Positions 11,853 through 20,632 of a stretch of 64,000 nucleotides of DNA are shown here, in pieces. A program made the position numbers and the translations under genes. The first letter of the stretch is position 1; each line of letters starts with the position of its first letter. The notes under the pieces were generated by a model. It made no database searches and was not told the origin of the DNA. It was given only the letters and a program-made list of their open reading frames with translations. This stretch comes from Corynebacterium gerontici (lineage in GTDB: Bacteria > Actinomycetota > Actinomycetes > Mycobacteriales > Mycobacteriaceae): positions 1,984,001 through 2,048,000 of the forward strand of contig NZ_CP033897.1 in assembly GCF_003813985.1 (NCBI RefSeq), read 5' to 3'.

Positions 11853-12499
11853 CACAACACCACCCATACACTCAACACCACGGTCACAGCCACCATTACC
11901 CAGCGCAATACGCGCTCGGCGAAAGGATCATTCACCGGGTACAACACGGTGCGCGGCCCAGGTCGTGCGATACCGGTGCGCTGAAGCGGACGGCTGCGCT
12001 CAGCGGCATCACTAATCATGCCCACGATCAATGGCAGGAGCACATACTTCCAGGAAAAGCGCCGAACTCGCATGCCCCTCGACTGCTGAATTTGCCTGAT
12101 CGTGTGCAGGCGAAATTGCGCAAGCTGGCGCATCCTGGTGATCGAGCCCAAAATAAATACCACCGGTGCGGGCACTCGCAAACTCATCGCCCGCAACAGC
12201 TCATCGGCGTCCACAAAGCTAAAGAACAGCAGGCCGCCACTCAGAATCGCAGCGAAGCGAATGCTCAGCTCGGCGGCTGACTGCCATTGGCCAAACAGCC
12301 CGTACATGAGACTGAAGGAAATGACTGCGGGAATGCCCATGAGGGCGGTGGCGATGAGGACGTTGGGGCGTCGAAAAGCTGTGCCCAAAAGCAGCACCAA
12401 GGCGAGCCCCGCGGCGGAAAGGACTGCACTATTGCACACAGTGATGATCACCATGAAACATAGAGCCATGGTGATCGGGGTGTAGGGGTGCAAGGTCAT
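11852..12499 (-). CDS. ECF transporter transmembrane component (EcfT)
   Basis: This 215-residue membrane protein couples the ATPase to the substrate-binding S component. The N-terminal half is several hydrophobic helices (ITMALCFMVIITVCNSAV, AGLALVLLLGTA and others). The coupling-helix motif Ser-Arg-Gly appears in QSRGMRVRRF, where EcfT proteins carry Ala-Arg-Ser/Gly. The start overlaps the ecfS stop as ATGA. The gene contains one copy of the dispersed word (12371-12380), read here as TAFRRP. Confidence 0.88.
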   Translation of the reverse strand: MTLHPYTPITMALCFMVIITVCNSAVLSAAGLALVLLLGTAFRRPNVLIATALMGIPAVISFSLMYGLFGQWQSAAELSIRFAAILSGGLLFFSFVDADELLRAMSLRVPAPVVFILGSITRMRQLAQFRLHTIRQIQQSRGMRVRRFSWKYVLLPLIVGMISDAAERSRPLQRTGIARPGPRTVLYPVNDPFAERVLRWVMVAVTVVLSVWVVL

Positions 12500-13257
12500 G
12501 CGGTTGGCGCAAACACACGGCGGGTGCGTTCGGGGAGGGCGGAGATGATCAGCAAGACCAGGCTAAAGACGATGAGCTTGTCAATGGGATCAGAGCTCAG
12601 CGACTGCGCATACACAGCCGACATGGGCGAAAGCCCTAGGCTGCGGTAGAAGCTCACCAAAAGGCCCGTACCCGTGCCCGCGGTACCGCCGAAGATGAAG
12701 GAGGCAATCGGCGCCGCCATGAGCGCGGAAAGCGCACCAACAACGATTCCCCACACGGGCACCAGCCAGCGGCGGGTAGTCCAAGGAGCAAGGCCAGCCA
12801 GGAAACCGATCATAGCGTAGTCGGCGGCAAAGGGAATGACGGTGGGGTTAAAGACGCCCCACACCAGGGCCGAAAGCACACCAGTGGCCATACCCGCGCG
12901 CGGGCCGCACAACGCCGCCACCAGGACAGTACCAATGCAGTCGAGGTAGAGCGGGATGGGCAGCGGCATGGTGCCGATGATTTGGCCGAGCACAATATTG
13001 ATCACCAGCGCCACGGGAATTAGCGAAAGTGCGCGCGGCGGCAGCACGGGAATCACAGCGAACAGCGCCACCACGGCCCCCAACCCGAAGCCGAGCAATG
13101 CCACCAGCGCACCGGAACCTTGCGCTAGGGAATCCCATTGGTCCTCAGGGTGCATCAGCACTAAAGCAAGCCAAGTGATCGCCATAATGCCGAGGGCGAG
13201 GGTGCTGAGCAGGTAACTCCTGCGATTTGCGGGATCTGTGGGGAGTGTTCGTGACAT
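12496..13257 (-). CDS. ECF transporter substrate-specific (S) component
   Basis: This 253-residue protein has at least six hydrophobic segments, for example LLSTLALGIMAITWLALVL, ALSLIPVALVINIVLGQII and LIVFSLVLLIISALP. It forms a compact S-T-AA cassette with the next two genes, each overlapping by 1 to 4 nt. The substrate is not evident from sequence. A nucleoside hydrolase lies 150 bp upstream on the same strand, so uptake of nucleosides or a related pyrimidine or purine is a reasonable guess. It is written as a dedicated (group I) cassette rather than a shared module. Confidence 0.82.
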   Translation of the reverse strand: MSRTLPTDPANRRSYLLSTLALGIMAITWLALVLMHPEDQWDSLAQGSGALVALLGFGLGAVVALFAVIPVLPPRALSLIPVALVINIVLGQIIGTMPLPIPLYLDCIGTVLVAALCGPRAGMATGVLSALVWGVFNPTVIPFAADYAMIGFLAGLAPWTTRRWLVPVWGIVVGALSALMAAPIASFIFGGTAGTGTGLLVSFYRSLGLSPMSAVYAQSLSSDPIDKLIVFSLVLLIISALPERTRRVFAPTA

Positions 13258-13370
13258 GTTTAACCTTGTTCGGCGGTTCTTCGCGCACGGCGGCGCCTGG
13301 GCAGCTCTATGTCACCTCGAGCTCGATACGGAAAATTCAAGCACGACGAGCGCCCATGTGCCAATTATTA

Positions 13371-13386
13371 GCTTTTCGACGCCCCC
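13371..13386 (+). repeat. Dispersed word GCTTTTCGAC(GCCCC), intergenic copy; list of all copies
   Basis: Exact 10-bp copies read as GCTTTTCGAC on + begin at 13371, 17017, 20441, 33035, 36274, 41295, 45105, 47468, 52449 and 63473. Copies read on - begin (left end) at 2636, 12371, 25585, 29158, 34257, 40987, 41467, 44898 and 60126. Near copies lie at 22429 (GCTTTTCGAT) and 46741. The best-matching copies extend to AGCTTTTCGACGCCCC. Seven exact copies fall between genes. Coding copies read LFD, VEK or AFR depending on phase. Positions were counted by eye. Confidence 0.85.
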
Positions 13387-13406
13387 GCGAACACCGCCAA
13401 TCGCGT

Positions 13407-14402
13407 TCAGCGATTGTCCAGCAGCGCCAAAGCCCTGCGAAATTCCTTGAACACCGCGGAGGCATCAAGCCTAGTGATGACGTCTACGGGTTCTCCTTGG
13501 CCAGCCAACACCGCCCCACGATCCTGCGGATCAATACGTAGCAACCGCGTGCGCGTGGAATAGGGCACTGCGTCGAGAGCAACCGTGGCGGCCGCGAGGT
13601 CGTGAACTTGTGCCACGTACCCCTCCCCCATCGCCTGGTGAAATTCAAAGTAGAAACGCAGAGCCTCGCCGACCACGGTGTGCAGCGGGCCGTGGAGTTG
13701 CCACGTTGCTAGTTCTGAAGGCGTGACGATGATTCCTTCGCTGATCTGCAAACTCAGGAGCGTGGGCTTGAAGCTCAATAGCGTTTGGGCACCTTCGGGA
13801 TCAGACCAAAAATTCCACTCCGCGTTCGGGGTGGTGTTACCCGGATAGTCCACCGCACCGCCCATCACCGTGATCTGAGCGAAGCGCCTCGCAATTTGCG
13901 CGTGCTGGGCAAGCAGCGTGCCCGGTCCGCTAACGAGCAATCGGCAATCGGGATGCGCGCGCAGCACGTTCGCCCACAACGCAGGGGCGTCCGAGCGGAT
14001 TCCTTGAACGAGAGCTCCCGCTTTCGCTAGCTTTTCCATCACAGCAGCATCGGGCACCACACCGGGGCGCACCTGCAGGCTTTTCACTTGCTCATTACCC
14101 GGAGCGAAGATATAGCCGAGACCCGCCGGCCCATGCGTTTCCGGAGTAATGGTCAATGGCACAGACAGTGGTGCGGTTGCGCCTACCGCCACCGGCACGT
14201 CCTGGCACCCCACCAGATCAAGCACGAAGCGCGTGTTATTGGCGGCGATCACGGCGGTGGTATTGCCCGCATTGACGCTCACACCGGCGAGCACGATCTC
14301 GCCAGCGCAATGACGAGCGCCGAGGTAGATGAGCGCGAGCATGTCGTCGATGCCGGTATCGACGTCGGCGAGGATAGCCGGGAGCGTGGGCTGGGGAGTC
14401 AT
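13407..14402 (-). CDS. Nucleoside hydrolase (inosine/uridine-preferring family)
   Basis: This enzyme cleaves the N-glycosidic bond of ribonucleosides to base and ribose. The calcium-binding signature is intact at the N-terminus: DVDTGIDD with Asp at residues 13, 15, 19 and 20. The protein is 331 residues, normal for the family. The ATG at 14402 is chosen because the motif begins 12 residues later; an alternative start 12 codons upstream would run into the rplL terminator. Its position next to the ECF cassette suggests a nucleoside import and salvage unit, which is an inference from context. Confidence 0.9.
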   Translation of the reverse strand: MTPQPTLPAILADVDTGIDDMLALIYLGARHCAGEIVLAGVSVNAGNTTAVIAANNTRFVLDLVGCQDVPVAVGATAPLSVPLTITPETHGPAGLGYIFAPGNEQVKSLQVRPGVVPDAAVMEKLAKAGALVQGIRSDAPALWANVLRAHPDCRLLVSGPGTLLAQHAQIARRFAQITVMGGAVDYPGNTTPNAEWNFWSDPEGAQTLLSFKPTLLSLQISEGIIVTPSELATWQLHGPLHTVVGEALRFYFEFHQAMGEGYVAQVHDLAAATVALDAVPYSTRTRLLRIDPQDRGAVLAGQGEPVDVITRLDASAVFKEFRRALALLDNR

Positions 14403-14433
14403 GCGCTTGATTGTGAAAGCGCGGGTGCAGAAA

Positions 14434-14474
14434 AGCAAAAACTCCCCCTAGCAGCAGTATGCCGGGGGGAGAGT
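14434..14474 (-). terminator. Rho-independent terminator of rplJL
   Basis: On the minus strand, a GGGGGAGAGT-like arm region and ACTCCCCC arm form a GC-rich hairpin just after the rplL stop. Reading towards lower coordinates, the hairpin is followed by TTTTTGCTTTT. It sits between rplL (ends 14496) and the nucleoside hydrolase start. Confidence 0.8.
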
Positions 14475-14495
14475 TGTGCGAATATCCAGGGGATA

Positions 14496-14882
14496 TTACT
14501 TGAGGGACACCTTTGCGCCAGCCTCTTCGAGCTTGGTCTTAGCAGCCTCAGCGTCGTCCTTGTTAGCACCCTCGAGGATAGCCTTAGGAGCGGACTCAAC
14601 GAGCTCCTTAGCTTCCTTCAGGCCCAGGCCGGAAACGATCTCGCGCACAGCCTTGATCACGCCGATCTTCTTAGCGCCAGCGTCCTCGAGCACGACGTCG
14701 AACTCGTCCTTCTCTTCAGCAGCAGGAGCGTCGCCACCTGCAGCGCCAGCGGCAGCAACAGCAACCGGAGCAGCAGCGGTAACTTCGAAGACCTCTTCGA
14801 ATTCCTTAACGAACTCGGAGAGCTCGATGAGGGTCATCTCCTTGAAAGCTTCAATGAGCTCGTCCTTGGTGAGCTTAGCCAT
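14496..14882 (-). CDS. rplL: Ribosomal protein bL12 (L7/L12)
   Basis: This stalk protein recruits translational GTPases to the ribosome. It has 128 residues. The N-terminal dimerisation helix is [20 protein letters not shown], followed by an Ala-rich hinge ([16 protein letters not shown]). The C-terminal domain contains [20 protein letters not shown]. It is preceded by rplJ in the same direction and followed by a strong terminator, so it closes the L10 operon. Confidence 0.99.
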   Translation of the reverse strand: MAKLTKDELIEAFKEMTLIELSEFVKEFEEVFEVTAAAPVAVAAAGAAGGDAPAAEEKDEFDVVLEDAGAKKIGVIKAVREIVSGLGLKEAKELVESAPKAILEGANKDDAEAAKTKLEEAGAKVSLK

Positions 14883-14975
14883 GGTGGTATTCCTTTCTTA
14901 AGGCGGATGCTCGCCCGCGGGTTCGCATCCAAAGTATTGTGTTTCAAACGTGTATTGCCCGCTTGGGGGCAAGCA

Positions 14976-15491
14976 TTACGCTTCCTTCTTCTCCTGCAGC
15001 GCAACTGCGAGGCGCGCAACCTGAGAAGCGGGGGCGTTGAACAGGCCTGCAGCCTTTGCCAAGTTGCCCTTCATGGCGCCAGCCAGCTTTGCGAGGGTCG
15101 TCTCGCGGTTGTCCAGCTCGGCGATGGCATCAACCTGAGCAGCGCTCAGGGCATTGCCGTCCATGTAGCCACCCTTGACAACAAAAGCCTTGTTTTCAGA
15201 AGCGAACTTCTTCATCGCCTTCGCAGCGTCCACGGCCTCGCCCTTAACAAAGGCAACGGCGGTGGGGCCAACGAGGAGATCATCAAGACCCTCGATGCCA
15301 GCTTCCTTAGCAGCAAGCTTAACCAGGGTGTTCTTGGCGACGGAGTACTGGACATCTGCACCCAGTGCACGACGCAGTTCGGTGGTCTGAGCCACGGAGA
15401 GTCCGCGGTACTCGGTCAGCACAACAGAGTCTGCCTCAGCAAAGCGGTTCTTCAGCTCAGCCAGGGACTGTTCGTTCTTCGGGTTTGCCAT
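14976..15491 (-). CDS. rplJ: Ribosomal protein uL10
   Basis: This 171-residue base of the ribosomal stalk binds L12 dimers. It begins [17 protein letters not shown] and ends in the Ala-rich L12-binding helix ([15 protein letters not shown]). It lies 93 bp upstream of rplL. A structured 5' leader (about 15571-15710) precedes it, consistent with autogenous control by the L10-L12 complex. Confidence 0.98.
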   Translation of the reverse strand: MANPKNEQSLAELKNRFAEADSVVLTEYRGLSVAQTTELRRALGADVQYSVAKNTLVKLAAKEAGIEGLDDLLVGPTAVAFVKGEAVDAAKAMKKFASENKAFVVKGGYMDGNALSAAQVDAIAELDNRETTLAKLAGAMKGNLAKAAGLFNAPASQVARLAVALQEKKEA

Positions 15492-15570
15492 TACTTCGCC
15501 TCCTTCCTCATGTACGTATCAATCGTGTTCTGATCCGCCGGGGCTTCAATCCCGCCCCACGATGTGAGAC

Positions 15571-15710
15571 AAAACAAAAACCCCGTGCAAGAGCACAGGG
15601 CACGTAGTTCTCCTTGGAAGGAGTAAAACGCTTCAGTGTCTCCTGCGTAGGCTGATCCAATTGCTTGGATACCTTCGAGCCATAAGTGGCTAACCGACGG
15701 TCTTCGGTGA
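15571..15710 (-). promoter_or_regulatory. Ribosomal protein L10 leader with attenuator
   Basis: The 333 bp upstream of rplJ holds no gene. In the minus direction it has the usual L10-leader elements: a GCCTACGCAGGAGACACTGA segment followed by GTTTTACTCCTTCCAAGGAG. A terminator-like hairpin comes next (15581-15600: CCCTGTGC, loop TCTT, GCACGGGG) followed by a T-rich run (15571-15580). Binding of the L10-L12 complex is expected to favour this attenuator. The rest of the gap (15711-15825) shows no feature. Confidence 0.8.
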
Positions 15711-15825
15711 AACTTGAGCGGGGACCAAGCGGTCCGTTTCAAACTTCGACTTGCGAGACTACAACATGCGCAGGACGCGAAGCAAATTGTGGGGCACTTT
15801 AAAAGCCGAATTGGTTCGGCGGCAC

Positions 15826-16911
15826 CTACTCCCCCGCGATAAATGCTTCGAGCTGGGCGCGCGCGGTGTCGTCATCAAGCTGGGTGGGCGGTGATTTCAT
15901 CAGGTAGGAGGAGGCGGATTCCACCGGCCCACCGATACCGCGATCGAGGGCAATTTTCGCGGCGCGGATAGCGTCGATGATGATACCGGCGGAGTTGGGT
16001 GAGTCCCACACCTCAAGCTTGTACTCCAAGTTGAGCGGGACGTCACCGAATGCCGTGCCCTCCAGGCGTACATAGGCCCACTTGCGATCATCCAACCACT
16101 CCACATAGTCGGAGGGGCCGATGTGTACGTTGCGGTCTTCTACCTTCCCCGCGAGTGGCCCTGAGTGAACGTTGCTGGTTACCGATTGCGTCTTGGAAAT
16201 CTTCTTGGATTCCAGGCGCTCGCGCTCCAGCATGTTCTTGAAGTCCATGTTGCCACCCACGTTGAGCTGCATGGTTCGCTCTAAACGCACTCCACGGTCT
16301 TCAAAGAGTTTGGCTAGGACGCGGTGGCTAATGGTGGCACCCACCTGGCTTTTAATATCGTCACCGACGATCGGCACACCGGCTGCACGGAACTTCTCAG
16401 CCCACTCAGGATCAGAGGCGATAAACACCGGCAGGGCGTTTACAAAGGCGCAACCAGCATCGATCGCGCACTGGGCGTAGAACTTGTCTGCTTCCTCGGA
16501 GCCCACCGGCAGGTAGCTCACCAGCACATCTACCTCGGCATCCTTAAGAGCCTGCACTACATCGACCGGCTCAGCATCGGATTCCTCGATGGTTTGCTGA
16601 TAGTAACGACCCAAGCCATCCAGGGTGTGGCCACGCTGGACCTTCACACCCGTCTCAGGAACATCGCAGATCTTGATGGTGCAGTTCTGACCGCTCTGAA
16701 TCGCCTCGGAAACGTCCTTGCCCACCTTGTCTGCATCCACATCGAAGGCTGCCACCACGTTGAGATCACCAACGTGATAATCGCCGAATTGGACGTGCAT
16801 GAGTCCAGGAACTTCCTGGGAGGGGTCCGCATCGCGGTAGTAATGGATGCCTTGGATCAGCGACGTTGCACAATTTCCAAGGCCTGCAATTGCCACATTG
16901 ATTTTTGCCAT
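15826..16911 (-). CDS. ino1: Inositol-3-phosphate synthase (myo-inositol-1-phosphate synthase)
   Basis: This enzyme converts glucose 6-phosphate to inositol 3-phosphate with bound NAD. The product feeds phosphatidylinositol, PI mannosides and mycothiol, all used in Corynebacterium. It has 361 residues, the short actinobacterial form. The NAD fold is [10 protein letters not shown] (residues 7-16), and conserved stretches include [13 protein letters not shown] and [11 protein letters not shown]. The ATG at 16911 gives [10 protein letters not shown]; further ATG/GTG codons lie 4 and 11 codons upstream. Two LacI-type operators lie upstream (see 16961-16996). Confidence 0.93.
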   Translation of the reverse strand: MAKINVAIAGLGNCATSLIQGIHYYRDADPSQEVPGLMHVQFGDYHVGDLNVVAAFDVDADKVGKDVSEAIQSGQNCTIKICDVPETGVKVQRGHTLDGLGRYYQQTIEESDAEPVDVVQALKDAEVDVLVSYLPVGSEEADKFYAQCAIDAGCAFVNALPVFIASDPEWAEKFRAAGVPIVGDDIKSQVGATISHRVLAKLFEDRGVRLERTMQLNVGGNMDFKNMLERERLESKKISKTQSVTSNVHSGPLAGKVEDRNVHIGPSDYVEWLDDRKWAYVRLEGTAFGDVPLNLEYKLEVWDSPNSAGIIIDAIRAAKIALDRGIGGPVESASSYLMKSPPTQLDDDTARAQLEAFIAGE

Positions 16912-16960
16912 GCCCACGACCATAACCCCGCGAGCCAGCCACAAACGAGCAGCTCAGGCG

Positions 16961-16996
16961 CTGAAACGATTCAGAAAACCAACTAAAACGATTCAG
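16961..16996. promoter_or_regulatory. Paired LacI-type operator sites upstream of ino1
   Basis: CTGAAACGATTCAG at 16961-16974 is a near-perfect palindrome around a central CG, the usual centre of LacI-family sites. A second copy, AAAACGATTCAG, lies at 16985-16996, 24 bp away. In C. glutamicum the LacI-type regulator IpsA activates ino1. That these are IpsA sites is inferred from position and symmetry. Confidence 0.65.
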
Positions 16997-17038
16997 ATTC
17001 CCCCTGTCCGGGGGAAGCTTTTCGACGCTCCCCCGCCT

Positions 17039-18112
17039 CTATCCAAGGCTCGGATAATCGATATAACCGCGAGCCCCACCGACATAGAACGTTGCCATAT
17101 CCGGCTCGTTCAAATCTGCACCTTCTGCCCAGCGGCGTGGAAGGTCCGGATTGGCGATGAACAAACGGCCCACCGCTACGGCGTCGCCAAGCCCGCGCTC
17201 GAGGATGGCCTCTGCTTCTGCCTGCTGCGTGACCTCAGCAAAACCGGTATTCACAACGGTGAAACCGCCGAAAAGGTGGCGCAGCTCCTGCACCAAGCGG
17301 CTTTCCGGATTCGCGTGGAGGATGGACAGGTACGCCAAATCGAGGTCGGCGATCTGCTCAAGGAGCGCCCGATAGGTTGCCCGAGTTTCTTCTGGATCAA
17401 GTTCCAAACATCCCTGGATATTGTGCTCGGGGGAGATGCGCAACGCTGTGCGCTGTGCACCGATTTCCTCAGCGACGGCACGGATAACTTCTGCTACAAA
17501 TCGTGCCCGCGCACTCGGGCTGCCACCGTAGGCATCCTCGCGGTGATTCGCCGCGGGGCTTAAGAACTCATGCAAGAGATAGCCGTTGGCTCCATGGATC
17601 TCAACAGCATCAAGGCCCGCGTCGATAGCCCGGCGTGCACCAGCAACAAATTCAGCTTTCACACGCTCAAGGTCCTCGGCATTCATCGCGTGCGGGACGG
17701 GAGCGTCGAGCTTGCCTCCAGAGGTGCGCAATTGCACCCCTGCAGCGATGGCGCTCGGCGCCTCTGGTTGCTGGCCACGGGTCAGGTCTTGATGGCTCAT
17801 ACGCCCTGCATGCATTAGTTGCATAACCAGAACACCGCCCCGCTCGTGCACCGCCTTTGCCACCCCAGCCCAGCCGAGTTGCTGCGCCGAATTGGCAATG
17901 CCCGCCTGGCCCGCGAAACCGCGGCTGCGGAAACTCAAGAAAGTGCCTTCTGTGACCACAAAACCGGCGCTGGCGCGTTGAGCGTAATACTCAGCGTGCA
18001 TCGGGGTGGGCACGCCATCTTCACCGGCCCGCATTCTGGTCAATGCCGCCATGGTGACGCGATTGTTCACAGACATCATGCCTACGGCGGCGGAAGAAAG
18101 TAGGTTGTTCAT
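17039..18112 (-). CDS. Old Yellow Enzyme-family NADH:flavin oxidoreductase
   Basis: This is an FMN-dependent ene-reductase of 357 residues. The FMN barrel is complete. The substrate-binding His/Asn pair is in EIHGANGYLLHEFLSP, and the phosphate-binding strand is VNTGF, then AVAVGRLFIANPDL near the C-terminus. ATG at 18112 follows GAGGA by about 8 nt. The frame is open for 54 more codons upstream, but that sequence does not look like protein. The physiological substrate is unknown. A GC-rich hairpin incorporating the dispersed word (17011-17036) follows the stop. Confidence 0.9.
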   Translation of the reverse strand: MNNLLSSAAVGMMSVNNRVTMAALTRMRAGEDGVPTPMHAEYYAQRASAGFVVTEGTFLSFRSRGFAGQAGIANSAQQLGWAGVAKAVHERGGVLVMQLMHAGRMSHQDLTRGQQPEAPSAIAAGVQLRTSGGKLDAPVPHAMNAEDLERVKAEFVAGARRAIDAGLDAVEIHGANGYLLHEFLSPAANHREDAYGGSPSARARFVAEVIRAVAEEIGAQRTALRISPEHNIQGCLELDPEETRATYRALLEQIADLDLAYLSILHANPESRLVQELRHLFGGFTVVNTGFAEVTQQAEAEAILERGLGDAVAVGRLFIANPDLPRRWAEGADLNEPDMATFYVGGARGYIDYPSLG

Positions 18113-18191
18113 GCGCTTGGTCCTCAAAAGAATTTTGATGAAGGAGAGACGCCTCCACGTACCCTCAATGCAACGCTCTCGTTTGGGGAGC

Positions 18192-19028
18192 CTATTCCCC
18201 GTTATTCCAGCGAGGTGAAACGAATGATGTTGCCGTTGAATCTTCCGGTTGGGGTACGAGATTGGCGTCGACAAGCCTGGCGTAGCGCTCAGACGGACTT
18301 ACATCAAGACCACTCCACTTGGCCAAAGTCCCCCACAATCCTCGTGTTTTGCCCGCGCTGCTGAACTGCACCTGCTGGTTGAGGTATGGAAAATTATCTT
18401 TGCCCACTTGGCACAGCCCAATCGCCTTAGCTGCACCCTCGGGGACCATTTGCGCGGCAAGGTGATCAGCGTGAAATTCCATATAGCGCGCCACCACGGC
18501 GTTGAGCACCGGCATGAGGCGCACCGAGGCCACCACCATGGACCACCAATGGCTGCCATGTCCGGCTTTCAGGTGCGCGATCTGGTGCGCCACCATAAAC
18601 TCCAAAGCCTCGGGAGCATCATTCTCGCGACAACCCGCAAAGAAATCACTGCCAATGCGCGCAGAAGGGCGCGCCCCCATATCAGCGGCGCAGGGATTGA
18701 TCGCCTCATCGCTGACCAGGTACGCAGGAGGAAGCTCTCGTAGGCCCGCTCGATCTGAGAATTTCTGCACCAAAGCATGAAGCTCCGGAAACTGCGCGGC
18801 ATCGATCCTCGCGTAGGCACGACGCGCCTTCGCGCGCTTGAAACCACGTACGCCCCACATGATCACGGGGCCGAAGAATACCACCCCGACCAACCCGAGC
18901 GCCTCATTATCCATCGGATTGAACAGCAGCACCACCACGCCAAGAATCAGCCCGAAGATCGCACCGATCGTGACAAAAATCCCCAGTGCGCGGGCCTGAC
19001 GGCGGTAGCTCCGATCCGATAAATCCAT
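18192..19028 (-). CDS. M48-type peptidase-like membrane protein with altered active site (HQIAH)
   Basis: The 278-residue protein has two N-terminal membrane helices (LGIFVTIGAIFGLILGVVVLL and LGLVGVVFFGPVIMWGV). A domain follows that resembles M48 peptidases (HtpX/Ste24-like). The zinc motif expected as HExxH is HQIAH at residues 148-152 (codon CAG at the Glu position). The downstream ligand motif ExxxD is kept in MEFHADHLA (E184, D188). Metal binding may survive but proteolysis should not. ATG at 19028 gives MDLSDRSYRRQ. It sits between the OYE gene and rplA but is separated from rplA by a terminator. Confidence 0.8.
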   Translation of the reverse strand: MDLSDRSYRRQARALGIFVTIGAIFGLILGVVVLLFNPMDNEALGLVGVVFFGPVIMWGVRGFKRAKARRAYARIDAAQFPELHALVQKFSDRAGLRELPPAYLVSDEAINPCAADMGARPSARIGSDFFAGCRENDAPEALEFMVAHQIAHLKAGHGSHWWSMVVASVRLMPVLNAVVARYMEFHADHLAAQMVPEGAAKAIGLCQVGKDNFPYLNQQVQFSSAGKTRGLWGTLAKWSGLDVSPSERYARLVDANLVPQPEDSTATSFVSPRWNNGE

Positions 19029-19047
19029 AACTACACTTTCGTTAGTG

Positions 19048-19088
19048 GGCAAAAAGAACATCCCCATGGCAACGCACGTGCCATGGGG
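19048..19088 (-). terminator. Terminator of rplKA
   Basis: CCCCATGGCA (19062-19071) and TGCCATGGGG (19079-19088) form a perfect 10-bp stem with a 7-nt loop. On the minus strand it is followed by TGTTCTTTTTG. It lies 56 bp after the rplA stop. Confidence 0.85.
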
Positions 19089-19143
19089 ATTATGATATTA
19101 CTCCTGCTACGCAGCTTCTCAGCCTTGTCGCGTGAGGCGAGAA

Positions 19144-19851
19144 TTAAGCCTCGGCGTAGTTCTTCTGAACTGCCGGATCAACCGGAACGCCAGGACCAAA
19201 GGTGGAGGTCATGGTGACCTTCTTCAGGTACACACCCTTGGAAGAGGCGGGCTTGATACGCAGGATCTCGTCGATCAGTGCGCCGTAGTTCTCAGCAAGC
19301 GCCTTGGCGTCGAAGGAAGCCTTGCCAATGATGGCGTGCAGGTTGGCTGCCTTGTCAACGCGGAAGGCGATCTTGCCGCCCTTGACGTCGGCGATTGCCT
19401 TTGCAACGTCGGGGGTGACGGTACCGGTCTTGGGGTTTGGCATCAGACCACGGGGGCCGAGCACGCGAGCCACACGGCCAACCTTGGCCATCTGGTCGGG
19501 GGTAGCGATGGCAACGTCGAAGTCAATGGTGCCAGCGGTGATCTGCTCGATCAGCTCGGCGGTGCCAACGATGTCTGCGCCAGCTTCCTTAGCCTGGGTT
19601 GCCTTCTCGCCTTCGGCGAACACTGCAACGCGCACGGTCTTACCGGTGCCGTTAGGCAGGTTCACGGTGCCGCGAACGAGCTGGTCAGCCTTGCGGGGAT
19701 CAACGCCGAGACGCATTGCAACCTCAACGGTGGCGTCGGTCTTGGTGGAGGAGGTTTCCTTCACCAGTTCAGCAGCCGAAAGGGGGCTGTAGAGGCGAGT
19801 CTTGTCAACCTTTTCTGCGGCGGCCTTGTAAGCCTTTGAACGCTTGCTCAT
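19144..19851 (-). CDS. rplA: Ribosomal protein uL1
   Basis: This protein binds 23S rRNA at the L1 stalk. It has 235 residues starting [20 protein letters not shown] with AAAAGGA upstream. The typical L1 segment [19 protein letters not shown] is present. It follows rplK by 106 bp in the same direction and is followed by a strong terminator. Confidence 0.98.
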   Translation of the reverse strand: MSKRSKAYKAAAEKVDKTRLYSPLSAAELVKETSSTKTDATVEVAMRLGVDPRKADQLVRGTVNLPNGTGKTVRVAVFAEGEKATQAKEAGADIVGTAELIEQITAGTIDFDVAIATPDQMAKVGRVARVLGPRGLMPNPKTGTVTPDVAKAIADVKGGKIAFRVDKAANLHAIIGKASFDAKALAENYGALIDEILRIKPASSKGVYLKKVTMTSTFGPGVPVDPAVQKNYAEA

Positions 19852-19957
19852 TTTGAAATCCTTTTAGATTCTTGTGGATTGTGTGGTGCGGGCCGAAGCT
19901 GGCCCTTCCACCTGGAATGCCTCCTGGATTCAGGAGGCGGCTGCAGCGCGGGGCTGC

Positions 19958-20395
19958 TTACTCCTTGACCTCGATGCCCATGGAACGTGCGGTACCCATG
20001 ATGATCTTGGCCGCGGAATCAACGTCGTATGCGTTGAGATCCTCAAGCTTGGTCTGGGCGATTTCCTTGACCTGGTCGAGGGTGACGGTGCCCACCTTCT
20101 GGGTGTGGGGCACGCCGGAGCCCTTCTGGATGCCGGCGGCCTTGAGCAGCAGCTTGGCAGCAGGCGGGGTCTTGAGCTTGAAGTCGAAGGAGCGGTCTTC
20201 GTAGACGGTAATCTCCACAGGCACAACGTTGCCGCGCTGGGATTCAGTTGCGGCGTTGTAAGCCTTACAGAATTCCATGATGTTCACGCCGTGAGCACCA
20301 AGGGCAGGACCGACCGGGGGAGCCGGGTTAGCTGCGCCTGCCTCGATCTGCAGCTTGATCAGGCCAGTGACCTTTTTCTTCTTCTTAGGAGCCAT
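19958..20395 (-). CDS. rplK: Ribosomal protein uL11
   Basis: This protein forms the GTPase-associated centre with 23S rRNA. It has 145 residues from ATG 20395 ([20 protein letters not shown]). The conserved N-terminal [20 protein letters not shown] and the C-terminal [12 protein letters not shown] are present. The start is chosen over a frame extension of five codons because it matches the family N-terminus. It is the first gene of rplKA. Confidence 0.98.
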   Translation of the reverse strand: MAPKKKKKVTGLIKLQIEAGAANPAPPVGPALGAHGVNIMEFCKAYNAATESQRGNVVPVEITVYEDRSFDFKLKTPPAAKLLLKAAGIQKGSGVPHTQKVGTVTLDQVKEIAQTKLEDLNAYDVDSAAKIIMGTARSMGIEVKE

Positions 20396-20572
20396 GGAGA
20401 CTTTTACCAACTTTCCGTGTTAACGCCGAGCGCTTTTCAAGCTTTTCGACGTCCGGATGCCAGCGGCATGAAACGCAAATCAATCCTGCTTACGCTCATC
20501 CAACCAGCCACCGGGGATATGTATATGTACGATGCGCATGCGAAGTGCACACGCGATCAATCAGAATACACT

Positions 20573-20609
20573 GCAACCCCCACACGCTCCAAAAAGCTGT
20601 AGGGGTTGC
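20573..20609 (-). terminator. Hairpin after nusG (probable terminator)
   Basis: GCAACCCC (20573-20580) and GGGGTTGC (20602-20609) can pair, 23 bp after the nusG stop. No T-run follows on the minus strand, so termination is less certain than for the other hairpins. Confidence 0.45.
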
Positions 20610-20632
20610 CGCGTTGAGGATGCTTGGCTTGG

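Noticed and set aside
14088-15533. 481-codon plus-strand frame covering rplL and rplJ
   Set aside because: Antisense shadow across two certain ribosomal genes, their spacer and leader; its sequence is low-complexity Leu/Ser.
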